A DNA stretch of 7,527 bases from CAYSSG01 sp964433635 (GCA_964433635.1 CAYSSG010000072.1:1-7527), one strand, 5' to 3'. Counted from the stretch's first letter, positions 1 through 5,574 are shown. Notes: generated by a model from the letters alone, not told the origin. Program-made: numbers and translations.

Positions 1-104
1 GCCCCGGCTGGCCCGCCACCCATTTCAATGGCCACATCGATGGTTTCATAGATCCCCTCATTCATAGCACCGGCTTTCATCGCATTATGAAGGTGTGATT
101 CCAT
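1..104 (-). pseudogene. Carboxymuconolactone decarboxylase (AhpD-like) family fragment, 5'-truncated
   Basis: The minus strand reads through 34 codons from an ATG at 104 and runs off the window edge. The peptide contains SHLHNAMKAG, then GIYETIDVAIEMGGGPA. This matches the C-terminal half of the CMD/AhpD fold, where a CxxC...H motif is followed by A..AGAT..EI.E....A..GGGP. Family members are usually about 100-120 residues. Here the N-terminal part is absent: an in-frame TAA lies eight codons before the ATG, and the hflX stop is only 33 bases upstream. At the positions of the two redox or catalytic cysteines the sequence has Gly and Ser, while the His is kept. An AGGA 9 bases before the ATG could support translation of a short product. 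I read it as a decayed remnant behind hflX. A short expressed cysteine-less protein is the alternative. The family call is fairly secure; the pseudogene status is inference because the 3' part is outside the window. Confidence 0.6.
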
Positions 105-137
105 ACTACGATATCCTGTCAATTCTTACCGCTTGTA

Positions 138-1430
138 TTATGATTCAGTTTTTAGACATATATTCCCGGTATAAAGAAACTGGTTATAGCGCTGATAGTC
201 ACTCTCCCGGCACTTTAATGTCAACAGTGTACCTTCTCTGTGGTAACGGACGGCCTTTATGCAGGCATTTTCATTTAAATAGGATAATAGACTGCCCTCG
301 TGATAAGGAATGAGCATCTTGCAATAAACATATTGTTTAAACAATGACTGGCTTATTTGTTTTACTAATTCATCCAGACCAATCCTGTTCCGGGCAGAGA
401 TATAGACCCTGTTATGATGATTCATCTCTGAAATTTGAAGCGTAGTCAGGTCTACCTTATTATATACATGAATCGTCGGTATTTCTGCAGCGCCAATCTG
501 TTTCAATGTTTCCTCTGTGATCACAATTTGCTGATCACTATCCGGATTTGAAATATCGATAACATGCAGCAGCAAATCTGCATGACTCACTTCATCCAGC
601 GTTGATCGAAATGCCTTGACCAGATGATGGGGTAATTGACTGATAAAGCCAACTGTATCCATTAACAGAAAAGAGCTGCTGTCCGGTAAAGTGATGCTTC
701 TGATGGCGGTTTCAAGAGTGGCAAAGAACAAATCATCTTCAAATACCTTTTTGTTTTCAGATTTCTGAAAATGTTCGATCATGGCATTCATCAGAGTTGA
801 TTTGCCCGAATTGGTATAACCCACCAGGGCGACTGTCGGAAGCTCAGACCTTTTTCTTTTTTTCCTCTGTGTCTGACGCTTCCGAGCAATAAATTCCAAT
901 TCCTTATTCAATTCGCTGATTTTCGTCTCAATCTTTCTCCGATCCAGTTCTAATGTTTTTTCACCAGGTCCCCTGGTTGTGGTACCTACTCCTCCGGTCT
1001 GCTGTTCCAGGGATTCCTTCAGACCGATCAGCCTGGGCAGCATATATTGCAGATGAGCCATCTCAACCTGAAGCTTTGCTTCTTTTGTCTTTGCCCGCCG
1101 TGCAAATATCTCCAGAATCAGGGATGTTCGGTCCATGATTTTGCCTTCTAACCTCCTGGCCAGGTTCCTAAGCTGAGAGGGAGAAAGCTCGCCATTGAAA
1201 ATAAAAACATCAGGCTTGCACTGGGCAGCTAAGGACTTCATCTCATCTACTTTACCTGATCCGATAAAGAAAACGCTGTTCGGCAGCTTCAGGTTTTGCT
1301 CTGCCTGGCCAACCACCTTTAAATCACAGGCAACTGCCAGGTTTTTTAATTCTTCCATGGATTCCTGAAAATGAAACTGATGATTTATATTAACACCGAT
1401 TAACAGGGCTCTTTCTTTTCGTAAAATCAT
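138..1430 (-). CDS. hflX: GTPase HflX (ribosome-splitting/rescue factor)
   Basis: A 430-residue TRAFAC-class GTPase, close to the usual HflX length. HflX is known to bind the 50S subunit and split stalled or stress-inactivated 70S ribosomes in the cytoplasm; some members give macrolide/lincosamide resistance. Domains, numbered from the chosen start: N-terminal HflX domain (about 1-170) with IGSGKVDE near 56-63; a glycine-rich linker GGVGTTTRGPGE near 146-157 followed by a basic coiled coil; then the G domain with G1 GYTNSGKS (204-211), G2 threonine in FFATLE (about 235-240), G3 DTVGF (258-262), G4 NKVD (324-327) and G5 SAR (345-347). The C-terminal domain includes IPYHEG. The ATG at 1430 has AAGGA 5 bases upstream, and homology begins there. 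The open frame extends to 1508, but the extra 26 residues are not HflX-like and have a poor ribosome site. The linker carries two extra threonines against the common GG.GTRGPGE form. It is probably transcribed with the leader ORF at 1588-1656. Confidence 0.96.
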   Translation of the reverse strand: MILRKERALLIGVNINHQFHFQESMEELKNLAVACDLKVVGQAEQNLKLPNSVFFIGSGKVDEMKSLAAQCKPDVFIFNGELSPSQLRNLARRLEGKIMDRTSLILEIFARRAKTKEAKLQVEMAHLQYMLPRLIGLKESLEQQTGGVGTTTRGPGEKTLELDRRKIETKISELNKELEFIARKRQTQRKKRKRSELPTVALVGYTNSGKSTLMNAMIEHFQKSENKKVFEDDLFFATLETAIRSITLPDSSSFLLMDTVGFISQLPHHLVKAFRSTLDEVSHADLLLHVIDISNPDSDQQIVITEETLKQIGAAEIPTIHVYNKVDLTTLQISEMNHHNRVYISARNRIGLDELVKQISQSLFKQYVYCKMLIPYHEGSLLSYLNENACIKAVRYHREGTLLTLKCRESDYQRYNQFLYTGNICLKTES

Positions 1431-1435
1431 TTTTT

Positions 1436-1440
1436 TCCTT
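1436..1440 (-). promoter_or_regulatory. Ribosome binding site fixing the hflX start
   Basis: AAGGA on the minus strand, 5 bases before the ATG at 1430, inside an A-rich single-stranded-looking tract. It favours the start at 1430 over the longer in-frame start at 1508, which has only a weak AGG upstream. Confidence 0.7.
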
Positions 1441-1460
1441 TTTGTTGACCGTTTGAGAAA

Positions 1461-1526
1461 ATTTGCTTCAGATGTTAAAAAAACAAGTAGCAAATGAACG
1501 GATTTCATCCACGACCTGTTTTTTTT
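1461..1526 (-). promoter_or_regulatory. Possible attenuator structures in the hflX leader
   Basis: On the minus strand an A-tract plus CAGGT (1514-1526) can pair with ACTTG plus a seven-T run (1477-1488). This gives a 12-bp stem with one G-U pair around a 25-base loop and ends in a U tract like an intrinsic terminator, though the stem is AT-rich. ATTTGCT at 1489-1495, within that loop, can instead pair perfectly with AGCAAAT at 1461-1467, enclosing the U tract. The two pairings would compete, as in a terminator/antiterminator switch. A chance origin in AT-rich DNA is possible, and the function is inference only. The hairpin is also U-tailed when read on the plus strand. Confidence 0.3.
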
Positions 1527-1552
1527 GACAGACAGAAATGGCTTTTTTCCTC

Positions 1553-1571
1553 TTCCACCAACCTGGTGGAA
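1553..1571. repeat. Perfect 8-bp inverted repeat in the hflX leader
   Basis: TTCCACCA and TGGTGGAA separated by 3 bases form a tight hairpin. It lies 16 bases after the stop of the leader ORF when read on the minus strand. It is not followed by a T run on either strand (A-rich on minus), so it is not a standard terminator. It could be a leader pause structure or a protein site. Confidence 0.55.
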
Positions 1572-1587
1572 TGTTCGCTTCTTATCC

Positions 1588-1656
1588 TCAGCTGCAGCCG
1601 GACATCAGAAGAGAAAATGCCAGTAGAAAAATGAGATAAAGTAATTTTTTTAACAT
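1588..1656 (-). CDS. 22-residue lipoprotein-signal-like small ORF (possible hflX leader peptide)
   Basis: ATG at 1656 with a near-perfect AAGGAGG (1663-1669) 6 bases upstream, stop TGA at 1588-1590. The product has a KK near the N-terminus, a hydrophobic core with eight leucines, then LMSGC followed by one serine and the stop. That is a complete lipoprotein signal peptide with a lipobox-like end and almost no mature part. It resembles entericidin-type mini-lipoproteins, a lipoprotein cut off by mutation (two further stops in or near frame follow quickly), or a regulatory leader peptide. A consensus-like promoter lies just upstream, and hflX starts 157 bases downstream with no other promoter obvious between, so both are probably on one transcript. 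The translation signal is strong; the role is unknown. Confidence 0.6.
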   Translation of the reverse strand: MLKKLLYLIFLLAFSLLMSGCS

Positions 1657-1682
1657 TCTATTCCTCCTTATTGTACCTAATC

Positions 1683-1711
1683 ATCATACTATTTTTTTGA
1701 AAAAAAGTAAA
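1683..1711 (-). promoter_or_regulatory. Predicted sigma-A-type promoter for the leader ORF and hflX
   Basis: Minus strand -35 TTTACT (1706-1711, 4 of 6 to TTGACA), a 17-base spacer, and -10 TATGAT (1683-1688, 5 of 6). The predicted start near 1676 falls just before the AAGGAGG of the small ORF. This leaves a leader of about 245 bases before hflX. Confidence 0.55.
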
Positions 1712-1879
1712 CCCGATAAAGGATTATAAGACTCCAAAGGTCTGTACTCATATTTTACAATGGAATAATCGCCGACAGATAAAATGGCTGTTAATAGAAC
1801 TTCTTTTAGTAAACTCTGTGACATATCAGGAATGATAATATGAAAAAAATTGCTGATTCCGGTTTTTAAAAATCAATAG

Positions 1880-1888
1880 TGCTATAAT
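1880..1888 (+). promoter_or_regulatory. Extended -10 promoter for the 150-residue membrane protein gene
   Basis: TGCTATAAT: a perfect TATAAT hexamer at 1883-1888 preceded by TG in the extended -10 position. No good -35 is seen at 16-18 bases, which extended -10 promoters tolerate. The predicted start near 1895 gives a leader of about 29 bases. Confidence 0.5.
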
Positions 1889-1923
1889 AATAAAACCATT
1901 TGGTAATGAGGTACCGGCAATAA

Positions 1924-2376
1924 ATGTTATCCCAAACCAGTAACAATATAACTCTTACAAAAATATTGGCTTTAGCAGGAACCATACTGGTATGGATTCC
2001 CGTAATATTGACAGTATTGACAGCAATTATAGGAACAATATCGGATCGTATGCTGCGATTTGATTACCTCATGCCCGCTGAACTCTTCCCGGTAGCCTTT
2101 ATCGGTGCCTTACTGCTTCTCTGGGCAGCATTCAGGGCACATTCAAAGCAGAAAGTCATCTGTTGGGGATTGGGTGCGGCCATATTCTTTCTTATTGGTG
2201 CTCAAGCAATTGCTGTGGCGAGCGGTCTTGCTTCGGGTGCTGTTGAACCTACCGGTTGGATTTGGGTAACAGCCTTGACCTGTATTGCCCTTTATACCCT
2301 GGCAACGATGATCGTTGGCATTGCAGGTATCTCATTAATCAGAGAAATAAACGCTATCCATAATCAATCACATTGA
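1924..2376 (+). CDS. Hypothetical four-helix integral membrane protein
   Basis: A 150-residue protein that I do not recognise. It has four strongly hydrophobic segments at roughly 13-40, 52-71, 79-104 and 111-138, short polar loops (RAHSKQK near 71-77), and a hydrophilic C-terminal tail (REINAIHNQSH). There is no clear signal-peptide cleavage site, so it should sit in the cytoplasmic membrane. No catalytic or metal-binding motif is visible. The ATG is immediately preceded by an in-frame TAA, so it is the first possible start. The nearest Shine-Dalgarno-like sequence, GAGG at 1908-1911, is 12 bases away and therefore weak. An extended -10 promoter lies upstream. The last 9 bases overlap the 3' end of the oppositely oriented EamA gene. 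Codon pattern and composition support a real gene; function is unknown. Confidence 0.75.
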   Translation: MLSQTSNNITLTKILALAGTILVWIPVILTVLTAIIGTISDRMLRFDYLMPAELFPVAFIGALLLLWAAFRAHSKQKVICWGLGAAIFFLIGAQAIAVASGLASGAVEPTGWIWVTALTCIALYTLATMIVGIAGISLIREINAIHNQSH

Positions 2377-3312
2377 TTTCTTGTTCCTATCCCTATCGAA
2401 TTTATTTATCTTTGATGAATAATTAGACACGATAATTCCGGACAGAATCAGTAGAACACTATAGAAATGTATGATGCTGATCTTTTCCTGCAAGAAAAGA
2501 GTTGCCCAGAGCCCGCTGAAGAGGGGAGAGGTGTAGTAAATCATCCCTGCTCTGGAAGGTCCCACCATTTCAACGGACTTATTCCATAAAATGAAGGCAC
2601 TAAACGAAGCAAATATTCCCACATACAGGATTGACAGAATCATTTTCGTATTAAATTCGACCGGGGGAACCATCGTACGTTCAATCATAAAGAGGGGTAA
2701 TAAAAAAATAAATCCCAGAATGAACAGACTGGATTGGAATGCCCAAAAACTTAACTGCCCGGGTCGATGTTTCAGGAGAATACTGTAAACAGCAAAGATC
2801 AAAGCTGCTAAAAGCATCCAGAGATCACCCAGGACAAAGGTTAAATGGAATAAACTGGAGGGATTTCCTTTGCTGACTAAAAAGATTACACCTATGGTGA
2901 CAAGGATAATACCAATTCCCTTATAGATTGTGATTGCCTCCCGGTAAAGAATACGGGATAATATCACAATAAAAACAGGAAAGGTAATGGAGATTAAGGA
3001 AAGGTTTATCGCGGTGGTTGAACGGCCCGCTAAATAAACAAGCGTATTAAACAAGGTAATTCCCAATAGGGCAGTAATAGAAAGATAAGGTAAATTTTTC
3101 CGGATGATATCCTGCTCGGCAAACAGTTGTTTTTGGGAAAAGGGGAAGATCACAATGACAGCTACCAGCCATCTCCAGAAGGCAAGACTGATGGGAGTAA
3201 TGCTTTGATTAAGACTACGTGCAACGATAAAATTCCCTGCCCAGATAGCGGTAGAAATGACGGCAAATAAATAACCGGTCATTGGCATTCGATTTTGTGG
3301 CTGGCTGTTCAA
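2368..3312 (-). CDS. EamA family transporter (DMT superfamily permease)
   Basis: A 314-residue permease with ten hydrophobic helices in two tandem EamA repeats (about 12-146 and 160-296). This is the standard architecture of drug/metabolite transporters that usually export amino acids or related small metabolites across the cytoplasmic membrane. Family-like features include the start of repeat one (STAIWAGNFIVARSL), RWLVA in helix 2, and PLFSGLWATLFLQE in helix 9. The substrate cannot be read from the sequence. The start is TTG at 3312, chosen because GGAGG (3320-3324) sits 7 bases upstream; the first ATG codons are at residues 9 and 11. A hairpin and a lysine-rich small gene lie directly upstream on the same strand, suggesting a two-gene unit. 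The C-terminus is basic (RDRNKK). The 3' end overlaps the convergent membrane protein gene by 9 bases, leaving no room for a terminator between them. Confidence 0.93.
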   Translation of the reverse strand: MNSQPQNRMPMTGYLFAVISTAIWAGNFIVARSLNQSITPISLAFWRWLVAVIVIFPFSQKQLFAEQDIIRKNLPYLSITALLGITLFNTLVYLAGRSTTAINLSLISITFPVFIVILSRILYREAITIYKGIGIILVTIGVIFLVSKGNPSSLFHLTFVLGDLWMLLAALIFAVYSILLKHRPGQLSFWAFQSSLFILGFIFLLPLFMIERTMVPPVEFNTKMILSILYVGIFASFSAFILWNKSVEMVGPSRAGMIYYTSPLFSGLWATLFLQEKISIIHFYSVLLILSGIIVSNYSSKINKFDRDRNKKSM

Positions 3313-3319
3313 GATTAAA

Positions 3320-3324
3320 CCTCC
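3320..3324 (-). promoter_or_regulatory. Ribosome binding site fixing the TTG start of the EamA gene
   Basis: GGAGG on the minus strand, 7 bases before the TTG at 3312. No comparable sequence precedes the ATG codons inside the frame. Confidence 0.7.
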
Positions 3325-3331
3325 AAATAAA

Positions 3332-3357
3332 TATGCCAGGCGTGATACCCTGGCATA
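3332..3357 (-). terminator. Hairpin between the lysine-rich gene and the EamA gene (weak terminator or attenuator)
   Basis: TATGCCAGG and CCTGGCATA form a perfect 9-bp stem with an 8-base loop. Read on the minus strand it is followed by TTTATTT, a poor U tract, then directly by the EamA ribosome site. It could be a leaky terminator for the small gene, lowering EamA expression, or an mRNA stability element. No plus-strand gene reads into it. Confidence 0.5.
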
Positions 3358-3385
3358 CTAGAATGATGAAACAATATTCAATTCT

Positions 3386-3445
3386 CTACTTTTTCTTATC
3401 TTTTTTCTTCTTTTTTTGTTCCTTTTTGGGACTTTTATCACCCAT
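3386..3445 (-). CDS. Small lysine-rich peptide (MGDKSP type)
   Basis: A 19-codon ORF starting MGDKSPKK and containing 11 lysines, with Glu, Gln and Asp as the only other charged or polar breaks in the lysine run. An AAGGAGG ribosome site (3454-3460) lies 8 bases upstream, among the best in the window. The MGDKSP opening followed by a Lys/Gln-rich tail recalls short conserved hypothetical proteins that I remember from many bacteria; I know of no established function and cannot confirm the match here. So basic a peptide might bind nucleic acid or ribosomes, which is speculation. It sits upstream of the EamA gene on the same strand with a hairpin between, and has its own predicted promoter carrying a CRP/FNR-like palindrome. 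Confidence 0.65.
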   Translation of the reverse strand: MGDKSPKKEQKKKKKDKKK

Positions 3446-3517
3446 ATAAAATACCTCCTTTCGATGATTTCAAAATCCAGGCTTCTCACATCATCATAAG
3501 TTTACTTTGTTTGTTGT

Positions 3518-3559
3518 ATTATCGTTCAAAATAGACTTCGCAAAAGTGATTCAAATCAC
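3518..3559 (-). promoter_or_regulatory. Candidate CRP/FNR-family activated promoter for the lysine-rich gene and EamA
   Basis: GTGATT-TG-AATCAC (3546-3559, minus-strand reading) is a perfect 6+6 palindrome with a GTGA-N6-TCAC core typical of CRP/FNR-type sites. A -10-like GATAAT (5 of 6) lies at 3518-3523. If it is used, transcription would start near 3511 and the palindrome would be centred at -41.5, the class II activator position. The -35 is poor, as expected for an activator-dependent promoter. The regulator is not identified. Confidence 0.45.
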
Positions 3560-3721
3560 CAAATGCAGCAAAAAGTGTCATTTATTTAAAGTTTATTTAA
3601 TGATAGCAATTTTAAAATTAAATACAAGTCTTTTTTAATTATTCATCTTTTCCGGACTACTATTCTTTTTATATTCATTTTGATTCTCTTTATTCCTATT
3701 GTATCGGCTCTCTGATCTATT

Positions 3722-4381
3722 CTATTCAAGCAAAGAACCTAGAGGAAAAGGCCTTCCATGACCGGGATAGACGGTCTTGATATTGAGACTTCTCAGTTTC
3801 CTGATACTGGTCTTCGCTTCCGGTACGTCATCCATAATCGAAAAGAGAGCCGGCTTGGTGATATTGCTCAGCAAATCCCCGCAAAACAGACTACCGTCTG
3901 CATTAAGAATTTCAATAGAGCCCCTGGTGTGTCCGGGCAGATGCATCACCCTGGCATCCCATCCGAATTCGGCAAGATCAACACCATCTTTAATTGTGAT
4001 ATCGGGAATAAACCTGTCTGATTCTTTTAATCCAAAAAATCGATTGGCGATAGCCTTCACTATAACATGGGGTTTCTTTCTGCTGGCAAACATATCACCA
4101 TGTTCCACCATGCCCACATCATCAGTATGCATAGCAATCCTGGCGGAAAACCTCTTGCGAAAATAGACCGCATTACCGGCATGATCCAGGTCTCCATGAG
4201 TGAGTATAATCAGTTTGAGGTTCCCCGGAATGCATCCGGCACTTTCAATCGCCTGTTCAATCACCTTACGTTTATTGGGCATGCCCGTATCAACCATAAA
4301 ATAACTCTCATCTGTCTTAATCAGGTAGCAATTGACGTAATTATTAAACATAAAACGGTAAGAAAGTACCTTAATCTCCAT
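3722..4381 (-). CDS. MBL-fold metallo-hydrolase
   Basis: A 219-residue metallo-beta-lactamase fold protein of the glyoxalase II-like group, cytoplasmic with no signal peptide. Metal-binding motifs: THGDLDHAGN at 61-70 (H62, D66, H67, with Asp64 in place of the usual second His), LPGHTRG with H151, CGDLL with D169, and YPGHG with H208. Asp31 in VDTG is the usual early-strand residue. These give a binuclear metal site for hydrolysis of a thioester, lactone or phosphoester; the substrate is not evident. The THGDxDH variant occurs in several MBL subfamilies. The ATG at 4381 has AAGGA about 9 bases upstream, and homology starts there. No neighbour on the same strand is close enough to fix an operon. 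No terminator was seen downstream. Confidence 0.93.
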   Translation of the reverse strand: MEIKVLSYRFMFNNYVNCYLIKTDESYFMVDTGMPNKRKVIEQAIESAGCIPGNLKLIILTHGDLDHAGNAVYFRKRFSARIAMHTDDVGMVEHGDMFASRKKPHVIVKAIANRFFGLKESDRFIPDITIKDGVDLAEFGWDARVMHLPGHTRGSIEILNADGSLFCGDLLSNITKPALFSIMDDVPEAKTSIRKLRSLNIKTVYPGHGRPFPLGSLLE

Positions 4382-4632
4382 GGTGATTTTCCTTCTGTAT
4401 TCTATCCTTCGGAATATATTGACTCGACCGGAATCGCCTTTGAATGACTCCTCCCACTTCTATCTTCTGCTGGCAAGCTATCTGTACCATTTCATCAGTT
4501 CAGGATACGACTTTTTTGTAGGCTTCCTTTATGATGAAGTACCCCTGAATAAAAATGATGATGCTGAAAAAGAGCTCTTATCAGATTCTTGTTCTTATGA
4601 TACAACCAACGGTTTTCCGATACTCATTCCCG

Positions 4633-4959
4633 TCAGTCACCGTACTTGAAAGCCATGGATTCAATAATTATCCCATATACAATACCTGCCAGAAAACTCA
4701 TCACATCCTGAAAACCGGTAGAGCTATAAAAAGCAAAGGAAACGATTAAACCCAGAAATGCACCCCGGGTAATGACCTTTGATCTCGATAGTCCTTTACC
4801 AGCCATACCAATGACCAGACCCATTAACAGGCGATTGTACCACAAAGCAAACAAAAAGGAAGCATCACTATTCGACCTTACTGAAGCTCCAATAATACAA
4901 AGCACGCCCAGAATTGCTCCTGCAATCACACATATTTTCATTCTCCTGCTAAACATCAT
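4633..4959 (-). CDS. Hypothetical small integral membrane protein
   Basis: A 108-residue protein from the chosen start, with four hydrophobic stretches near 8-27, 33-54, 64-79 and 84-101 separated by short loops. Notable stretches are FALWYNRLLMG in the second helix, SFAFYSSTGF in the third, and AGIVYGIIIES at the end. It resembles small uncharacterised membrane proteins with a conserved FALWYNR-type motif, but I cannot name a family with confidence. Start choice: the frame opens at an ATG at 4968, but GGAG abuts that codon directly, which is too close. The same AGGAG is 9 bases before the ATG at 4959, with another ATG at 4956. It ends with basic and acidic residues (FKYGD). It lies 92 bases downstream of the YbaK-type gene on the same strand and could be cotranscribed. 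Confidence 0.78.
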   Translation of the reverse strand: MMFSRRMKICVIAGAILGVLCIIGASVRSNSDASFLFALWYNRLLMGLVIGMAGKGLSRSKVITRGAFLGLIVSFAFYSSTGFQDVMSFLAGIVYGIIIESMAFKYGD

Positions 4960-4992
4960 TTCTTTCATCTCCTATTTTATAAAATATGAATC

Positions 4993-5008
4993 CAACCTAA
5001 AAAGGTTG
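4993..5008. repeat. Short perfect hairpin between the YbaK-type gene and the small membrane protein gene
   Basis: CAACCT-AAAA-AGGTTG, a 6-bp stem with a 4-base loop. Read on the minus strand it follows the YbaK-type gene but has no immediate U run, so at best it is a weak terminator. An AT-only palindrome (4975-4988) lies beside it, just before the ribosome site of the membrane protein gene. Confidence 0.35.
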
Positions 5009-5051
5009 TAGAATAATCCAATGTCCGGGTAGAATCATGTTATCCGTTTTC

Positions 5052-5513
5052 TTATTTACAGACATCTACCCAGATACCGTCAGTCACATTCTGTAATTCT
5101 TCGGGGGTCATCTTTACAAAGGAATTTCCTGAGCCAGCTGCAGGAAAGATATGCTCAAAATCCTGCAAAGAGGTATCCAGATAAATGTCCAGTCCGTGCT
5201 TTAAACCAAAAGGACAGACTCCCCCGACTTGATGACCGGTCACCTCCAGCACTTCCTCGGGTTTTAACATCCTGGCCTTCACTTTAAAGAAATCCTTATA
5301 CTTCCGGTTATCAATTCGGGCATCTCCCCTGGTCACCAGCAAGAAAGGCTGGTTATCTTTTAGTTTAAAGGACAGGGTCTTTGCAATCAGAGCCGGCGGG
5401 ACACCTAAAGCCTTTGCAGCCAGCTCTACCGTTGCGGTGCTCTCTTTCAGTTCTGTCACATCATAGGGTAATTTCCTCTCCTTAAAATACTGCCTTACAT
5501 CTTCCACGCTCAT
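5052..5513 (-). CDS. YbaK/EbsC family aminoacyl-tRNA deacylase (prolyl-tRNA editing type)
   Basis: A 153-residue single-domain protein of the YbaK/ProX group. Family members hydrolyse mischarged tRNA in trans (for example Cys-tRNA-Pro or Ala-tRNA-Pro) in the cytoplasm, protecting translation fidelity. Diagnostic features are the conserved Lys in AKTLSFK (K45), the TRGDARID segment (61-68), and the GGVCPFG loop (97-103) before a conserved Leu-Asp strand. Length fits the family (about 150-160). Whether it edits Cys- or Ala-tRNA-Pro cannot be told, so no gene symbol is given. An in-frame TAG lies three codons before the ATG at 5513, making it the first ATG. AAGGAG (5529-5534) is 15 bases upstream, unusually far, so translation may be modest. 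A possible extended -10 promoter lies near 5566-5574. Confidence 0.92.
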   Translation of the reverse strand: MSVEDVRQYFKERKLPYDVTELKESTATVELAAKALGVPPALIAKTLSFKLKDNQPFLLVTRGDARIDNRKYKDFFKVKARMLKPEEVLEVTGHQVGGVCPFGLKHGLDIYLDTSLQDFEHIFPAAGSGNSFVKMTPEELQNVTDGIWVDVCK

Positions 5514-5565
5514 TTGAAACTATAAACGCTCCTTCTTTTTTGATTCAAACAGGATTTATGATTAT

Positions 5566-5574
5566 TTTATATCA
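5566..5574 (-). promoter_or_regulatory. Possible extended -10 promoter for the YbaK-type gene
   Basis: Minus-strand TGATATAAA: TG, one base, then TATAAA (5 of 6). No clear -35. The predicted start near 5559 gives a leader of about 46 bases. Confidence 0.35.

Noticed and set aside
95..313. 72-codon plus-strand frame opposite the hflX 3' end
   Set aside because: Shadow of hflX with no ribosome site or family signature.
1431..1508. N-terminal extension of HflX by 26 residues
   Set aside because: The extra sequence is not HflX-like, its ATG has only a weak AGG upstream, and the internal ATG at 1430 has AAGGA at good spacing.
1824..1837. TATCA-GGAA-TGATA inverted repeat upstream of the 150-residue membrane protein gene
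   Set aside because: Only five bases per arm in AT-rich DNA, and about 50 bases from the -10. Too weak to call an operator.
3600..3625. AT-only palindromes between the MBL and lysine-rich genes, considered as a terminator
   Set aside because: The stems contain only A and T and have no U tail, so they are expected by chance in this composition.
4380..4649. 89-codon plus-strand frame between the MBL gene and the small membrane protein gene
   Set aside because: Its ATG overlaps the MBL start codon on the other strand, there is no ribosome site, and its end overlaps another gene. The residues are Ser/Tyr/Phe-rich without a recognisable motif. It is probably just open AT-rich DNA, although the gap otherwise holds nothing I can name.
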